The translations under genes were made by a program, and so were the position numbers. A DNA stretch of 64,000 nucleotides from an uncultured Gammaproteobacteria bacterium (GTDB taxonomy: Bacteria; Pseudomonadota; Gammaproteobacteria; Pseudomonadales; Pseudohongiellaceae): NCBI GenBank assembly GCA_913060695.1, contig CAJXUA010000005.1, positions 147,657 to 211,656 of the forward strand. Direction: 5' to 3'. Below the pieces are notes generated by a model. It was not told the origin of the DNA. It did not search any database and worked only from the letters and a program-made list of their open reading frames with translations. Of this stretch, positions 60,443 through 64,000 are shown piece by piece (the stretch's first letter is position 1; each line of letters opens with the position of its first letter).

Positions 60443-63258
60443 TCCATGGCGTTAATCATTGCCAGCTTTTCGTTCAACGCGGCGATAGCGGCCTCATTGT
60501 TACGTGCACGCTCTCGCTCGGTGTCTACAATCTCCTTGGGGGCATTGTCTACGAACTTGGCATTGGAGAGTTTACCGTTGATGCCAGCGAGGTTTTTCTC
60601 CAGTTTTGCGATCTCCTTCTCTAAGCGTGCAGCCTCGGCCGCCTTGTCGATTAGACCCGCGAGTGGAACGAGTATTTCCACGTCGCCGTGCAATTGCGTG
60701 GCGCACATCGGTGCCTCGTCGGCGCTTTCTAGATAAGTAATATCTGCTAGCTTCGCGAGCTTAATCAAGAACAAACGGTTCTGTTCTAGGCGTCGGCGGT
60801 CCTCAGGGCTGCCATTGCGCAGCAACACAGGGATGGCCTTGCCCGGTGAGATATCCATTTCGCCGCGTATGTTGCGAATGCCGATGATAATGCCCTTAAC
60901 CCAATCGATATCCGCCTCTGCCTCGGCGTCTATCAATGTCTTGTCGACCTGCGGGTAGGCTTGCATCATCAAGCTCTTGTCTTCGTCCTGCGCGCGCATA
61001 TCCAGAAGTGGGGAGATGCGTTGCCAGATTTCCTCGGTAATAAAAGGCATCAAGGGATGACACAGGCGTAAGCTGCTCTCTAATACCGACAAGAGAGTGA
61101 GCCGAGTGGTCTGTGCATGGTCGGGGTGATTCTCCTCGTCCCAAAGCACTGGCTTGGAGAGTTCCAAATACCAGTCGCAATACTCGTTCCAGAAGAAATC
61201 ATAGAGGGCTTGCGCCAGCAGGTCGAAACGGTAAGTGGCGAAATGCTCATGGGCCTGCTCTACAGTGCGCTGGAAACGCGACATGATCCAACGATCCGCA
61301 AGGCTAAAGTAGTCACGCTCGCGCAGCGCATCTTGCTTGGCTTGATGGAAGACGATGCCTTTCTCTTCGGTGTTCATCAACACATAACGCGAGGCGTTCC
61401 ATATTTTATTGCAGAAGTTTCTATAACCTTCCATACGATTCAAGTCGAACTTAATATCGCGACCCGTAGAGGCGAGGGAATAGAAAGTAAAACGCAGTGC
61501 GTCTGTGCCATAGGCAGTAATGCCGTCGGGGAAGGAGGCACGCGTATATTTGGCGATCTTCTGCTCCAACTGTGGCTGCATCAGGTCGCTAGTGCGTTTA
61601 GTGACTAGATCCTCTAAGCCAATGCCGTCGATAAGATCGATAGGGTCTAGAACATTGCCCTTGGACTTGGACATCTTCTGTCCGTTCTCGTCCTTCACAA
61701 GGCCGGTGATGTAGACGGTCTTAAAGGGGATCTCGCCGGTAAACTTAAGGGTCATCATGATCATACGGGCGACCCAGAAGAAGATGATGTCGAAACCGGT
61801 TACCAACACATCGGTCGGGTGGAAGGTCTTCATCATCTCTTTGTCGTCCGGCCAATCCAGTGTCGCAAAAGTCCACAGGGCAGAGGAGAACCAGGTGTCT
61901 AAGACGTCTTCGTCTTGGTGCAGCGCTAGGTCAGGGCCGAGGTCGTATTTTGCGCGCGCGGCAGACTCGTCGCTGGCTACATAGATATTGCCCTGATCGT
62001 CATACCAAGCGGGAATGCGGTGTCCCCACCACAGCTGGCGGCTGATACACCAATCCTGAATATCGCGCATCCAGGCGAAGTAGGTGTTCTCCCAATTCTT
62101 AGGGACAAACTGAATGTCCCCGTCCTCGACGGCCTTGATTGCGGGCTCGGCCAAAGACTTCACAGCCACATACCATTGATTAGTGAGATAGGGTTCGATA
62201 ACGGTGTTACTGCGATCTCCGCGTGGAACCTTGAGCTTGTGAGGGTCGATCTTCTCAAGCAAGCCGAGGGCTTCGATATCGGCGACGACTCTCTTGCGTG
62301 CCTCGAAACGATCAAGGCCGCGATACGCGGCAGGCGCATTCTCGTTTATGGCGGCATCTGCGGTGAGAATATTGATGACCTCAAGATCATGGCGCTTGCC
62401 GACCTCGTAATCATTGAAATCGTGAGCAGGGGTGATCTTGACGCAGCCGGTACCAAACGCGGCGTCTACATAGTCGTCGGCGATGATAGGGATGCGGCGA
62501 TCGCACAGAGGCAGAAGCACGGACTTGCCGATCAAGTTGGTATAGCGTGGGTCCGTTGGGTTCACAGCGACCGCTGTGTCACCTAGCAGAGTTTCTGGTC
62601 GTGTAGTGGCGATAGTAATGTACGTATCGCCGGTGCTAGTGGTCGCGCCATCGGCGAGGGGGTAGCGGAAGTGCCAGAGAAAACCATCTTCTTCTTCGGA
62701 GAGTACTTCAAGGTCGGACACTGCGGTATGCAGCGTGGGGTCCCAGTTGACGAGGCGGTTACCGCGATAGATGAGCTTCTCGTCATAGAGTTCGATGAAC
62801 ACCTTTTCGACGACTTTAGAGAATTTCGGGTCCATGGTGAAGCGTTCGCGGCTCCAGTCGAGCGAGGAGCCAAGACGTCGAATCTGCTGGGTAATAATAT
62901 CGCCGGACTCTTGTTTCCAGTCCCATACTTTCTCTAGGAATTTGTCGCGGCCAAGATCATGACGCGTAAGGTCTTGGCGGGCGAGTTGACGCTCAACAAC
63001 CATCTGAGTCGCGATGCCGGCATGGTCGGTCCCGACCTGCCAGAGGGCTTTCTTGCCGAGCATGCGTTGATAACGGATGAGGGCATCCATAATGGCGTTC
63101 TGGAAGCCATGTCCCATATGCAGTCGGCCAGTCACGTTGGGGGGAGGAATGACTATAGAGTAGGCGTCTCCGTCACCCTGAGGGGTAAAGTAGCCTTTTT
63201 CTTCCCATTGTTTGTACCAGTGACTTTCGATCTGATTGGGTTGGTATGTCTTGTCCAT
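60439..63258 (-). CDS. valS: valyl-tRNA synthetase
   Basis: 939 residues from ATG 63258; an upstream in-frame start at 63270 is less likely. Class I motifs: [13 protein letters not shown] at 38-50 and KMSKS at 528-532 ([14 protein letters not shown]), with the editing domain between ([15 protein letters not shown]). The C-terminal coiled-coil arm typical of ValRS is present ([18 protein letters not shown]). Charges tRNA-Val. The usual pepA-holC neighbours are not upstream; that side holds repeats and an IS110 element. Confidence 0.97.
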   Translation of the reverse strand: MDKTYQPNQIESHWYKQWEEKGYFTPQGDGDAYSIVIPPPNVTGRLHMGHGFQNAIMDALIRYQRMLGKKALWQVGTDHAGIATQMVVERQLARQDLTRHDLGRDKFLEKVWDWKQESGDIITQQIRRLGSSLDWSRERFTMDPKFSKVVEKVFIELYDEKLIYRGNRLVNWDPTLHTAVSDLEVLSEEEDGFLWHFRYPLADGATTSTGDTYITIATTRPETLLGDTAVAVNPTDPRYTNLIGKSVLLPLCDRRIPIIADDYVDAAFGTGCVKITPAHDFNDYEVGKRHDLEVINILTADAAINENAPAAYRGLDRFEARKRVVADIEALGLLEKIDPHKLKVPRGDRSNTVIEPYLTNQWYVAVKSLAEPAIKAVEDGDIQFVPKNWENTYFAWMRDIQDWCISRQLWWGHRIPAWYDDQGNIYVASDESAARAKYDLGPDLALHQDEDVLDTWFSSALWTFATLDWPDDKEMMKTFHPTDVLVTGFDIIFFWVARMIMMTLKFTGEIPFKTVYITGLVKDENGQKMSKSKGNVLDPIDLIDGIGLEDLVTKRTSDLMQPQLEQKIAKYTRASFPDGITAYGTDALRFTFYSLASTGRDIKFDLNRMEGYRNFCNKIWNASRYVLMNTEEKGIVFHQAKQDALRERDYFSLADRWIMSRFQRTVEQAHEHFATYRFDLLAQALYDFFWNEYCDWYLELSKPVLWDEENHPDHAQTTRLTLLSVLESSLRLCHPLMPFITEEIWQRISPLLDMRAQDEDKSLMMQAYPQVDKTLIDAEAEADIDWVKGIIIGIRNIRGEMDISPGKAIPVLLRNGSPEDRRRLEQNRLFLIKLAKLADITYLESADEAPMCATQLHGDVEILVPLAGLIDKAAEAARLEKEIAKLEKNLAGINGKLSNAKFVDNAPKEIVDTERERARNNEAAIAALNEKLAMINAMD

Positions 63259-63488
63259 TATTCGCTGCAACTATGATGTCTAGTGGGTTTTAAGGAGTCG
63301 GCAAGTATAACGCAGTTTGGGGTCTTGGGGCGTGCCGAGAATGCAGGAGCAATTCATCGGCCGGGCGGCTCACGGTCCTGCATCGAAGCACCCCACATTA
63401 CCTCTTTGGTTTTGTAGATCTGATTAAGATCAGCGTTTTATTGTTGGGTTGCTTCGATTTCGCTCAGTCCTAATAGAAACCACTGATG
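63259..63488. other. intergenic region upstream of valS
   Basis: About 230 bp without a gene. It must carry the valS promoter on the minus strand, but no -35/-10 pair stands out. It ends at the REP-like inverted pair. Confidence 0.5.
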
Positions 63489-63610
63489 GTAGGAGCTCTT
63501 GTCCTCGTAAGGGGATGCTTGCAAGCGAATGGGTACGATTGGTGAAGATCTGTGGAAGATTTAGACCTATCGCCTGCAGGGCACCCCCTTACGAGGGCAT
63601 GGGCTCCTAC
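63489..63610. repeat. REP-like inverted pair (BIME-like)
   Basis: An arm beginning GTAGGAGC at 63489 and its imperfect inverse ending GCTCCTAC at 63610 form arms of about 45 bp each. They share GTAGGAGC, CCTCGTAAGGGG and a TGC-rich block. The GTAGGAGC head is typical of dispersed REP sequences of gammaproteobacteria. Mirrored REPs of this kind are often IS110 targets. Confidence 0.6.
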
Positions 63611-63668
63611 AGTCAGAAATCTATTCCAATAAAAGTGGTAGAACCACTGACTGTAGACATGATGGATT

Positions 63669-63756
63669 GACCTACCCAGCCTCGACGCACGTGGGTTATG
63701 TTCGGAGGGGTTGGAAAAACACCTTTAAACACAGAGCCACATCGAGGGGGTAGGTC
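63669..63756 (+). ncRNA. structured RNA candidate upstream of the IS110 transposase (possible bridge RNA part)
   Basis: GACCTACCC (63669-63677) and CCTCGA (63680-63685) pair with TCGAGG (63742-63747) and GGGTAGGTC (63748-63756), giving a 15-bp stem with a two-base bulge that also covers the transposase ribosome site. Further upstream are a 10-bp inverted repeat (63607-63616 with 63647-63656) and a small hairpin at 63634-63648. IS110-family elements encode a bridge RNA in a non-coding end, so this is a candidate; ends not determined. Confidence 0.4.
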
Positions 63757-64000
63757 ATGAACGAGTTTAACAATATTTACGTCGGTTTGGATTCCCATAA
63801 AGCAACAATTGCTGTGGGTATCGCGCAGGAAGGTCGTGAGGCACCGCTATACTATGGCGAGATCGCGTACACAGAGGCTGCGGTCGCCAAGTTGGTTAAA
63901 CGGTTAAGCAAGGACGGGCAGACACTGCATTTTTGTTACGAAGCCGGCCCTTGTGGCTACGAGCTACAGCGGCAGATCCAGCATCTGGGGCATGCGTGCG
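63757..64000 (+). mobile_element. IS110-family transposase, 5' part (cut by window edge)
   Basis: The first 81 codons are present: NNIYVGLDSHKATIAVGIA is the start of the RuvC-like DEDD domain, with the first catalytic Asp in GLD, and HFCYEAGPCGYELQRQI holds the second acidic residue, Glu. IS110-family recombinases move by a bridge-RNA-guided reaction without classical terminal inverted repeats. Left end, right end and the serine-containing Tnp domain lie outside what can be seen. Confidence 0.92.

Overview
The window is about 64 kb of densely coding bacterial chromosome, moderately GC-rich by eye, with short intergenic gaps, many 1-8 bp gene overlaps and genes on both strands. Gene content points to an aerobic, probably marine gammaproteobacterium: the ribF-ileS-fkpB-ispH cluster, rnk, glnK-amtB, DUF2164 and DUF3820 genes, a Fur-box-like site, a TonB-dependent receptor, quinoproteins and secreted hydrolases. 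This rests on family recognition; no searches were run.

Layout. 0-8.4 kb: the end of an M56 (BlaR1-type) peptidase gene, a secreted barrel-like protein, a DUF6351 lipoprotein, glnK-amtB, an MFS transporter behind a promoter/small-ORF/terminator leader, a SirB2-like protein and a BamE-like lipoprotein. 8.4-13.3 kb: an alpha/beta hydrolase, a YdeP-like molybdoenzyme with a partner membrane protein, and an MDR oxidoreductase. 13.3-18.7 kb: the housekeeping cluster ribF-ileS-fkpB-ispH, from which lspA is missing. 19.2-23.6 kb: malonate uptake and activation (madL, madM, matB-like), lepB, then a guanidine-II riboswitch ahead of the guanidinium exporter gene gdx, then rnk. 23.7-30.3 kb: small conserved genes, a racemase, a secreted PF20091 hydrolase and a divergent PepSY membrane protein with a Fur-box-like site between them. 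30.4-34.6 kb: secreted methyltransferase, tandem rhodanese, YeeE/TsuA-type transporter, a 60-residue membrane protein, RsuA-type pseudouridine synthase and YjdM. 34.8-44.1 kb: a c-type haem protein, a cytochrome-fused PQQ dehydrogenase, LemA with an M48 protease, an MFS carrier, an old-yellow-enzyme reductase and a soluble-type sugar dehydrogenase.

44.2-52 kb holds an Asp-box propeller protein paired with a ThiS/MoaD-like protein, then, on the minus strand, a NosR-like flavin/iron-sulfur membrane protein, a lipase-like hydrolase, a DUF1080 protein and a copper-receptor-like TonB protein. 52.1-54.7 kb is a TetR-headed operon (DUF1428, two VOC proteins, S4 protein). 54.8-60.3 kb is a minus-strand run of small stress, flavin and acetyltransferase genes, an overlooked 44-residue membrane protein and two paralogous secreted proteins of unknown function. 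valS follows. The right edge has a REP-like inverted pair and the start of an IS110-family transposase whose upstream region folds into a long stem that may belong to a bridge RNA.

Strongest leads: the leader at 7143-7396, the structured region upstream of the IS110 transposase, the propeller/ThiS-like pair, the NosR-like/copper-receptor region without nosZ, and the guanidine-II riboswitch.
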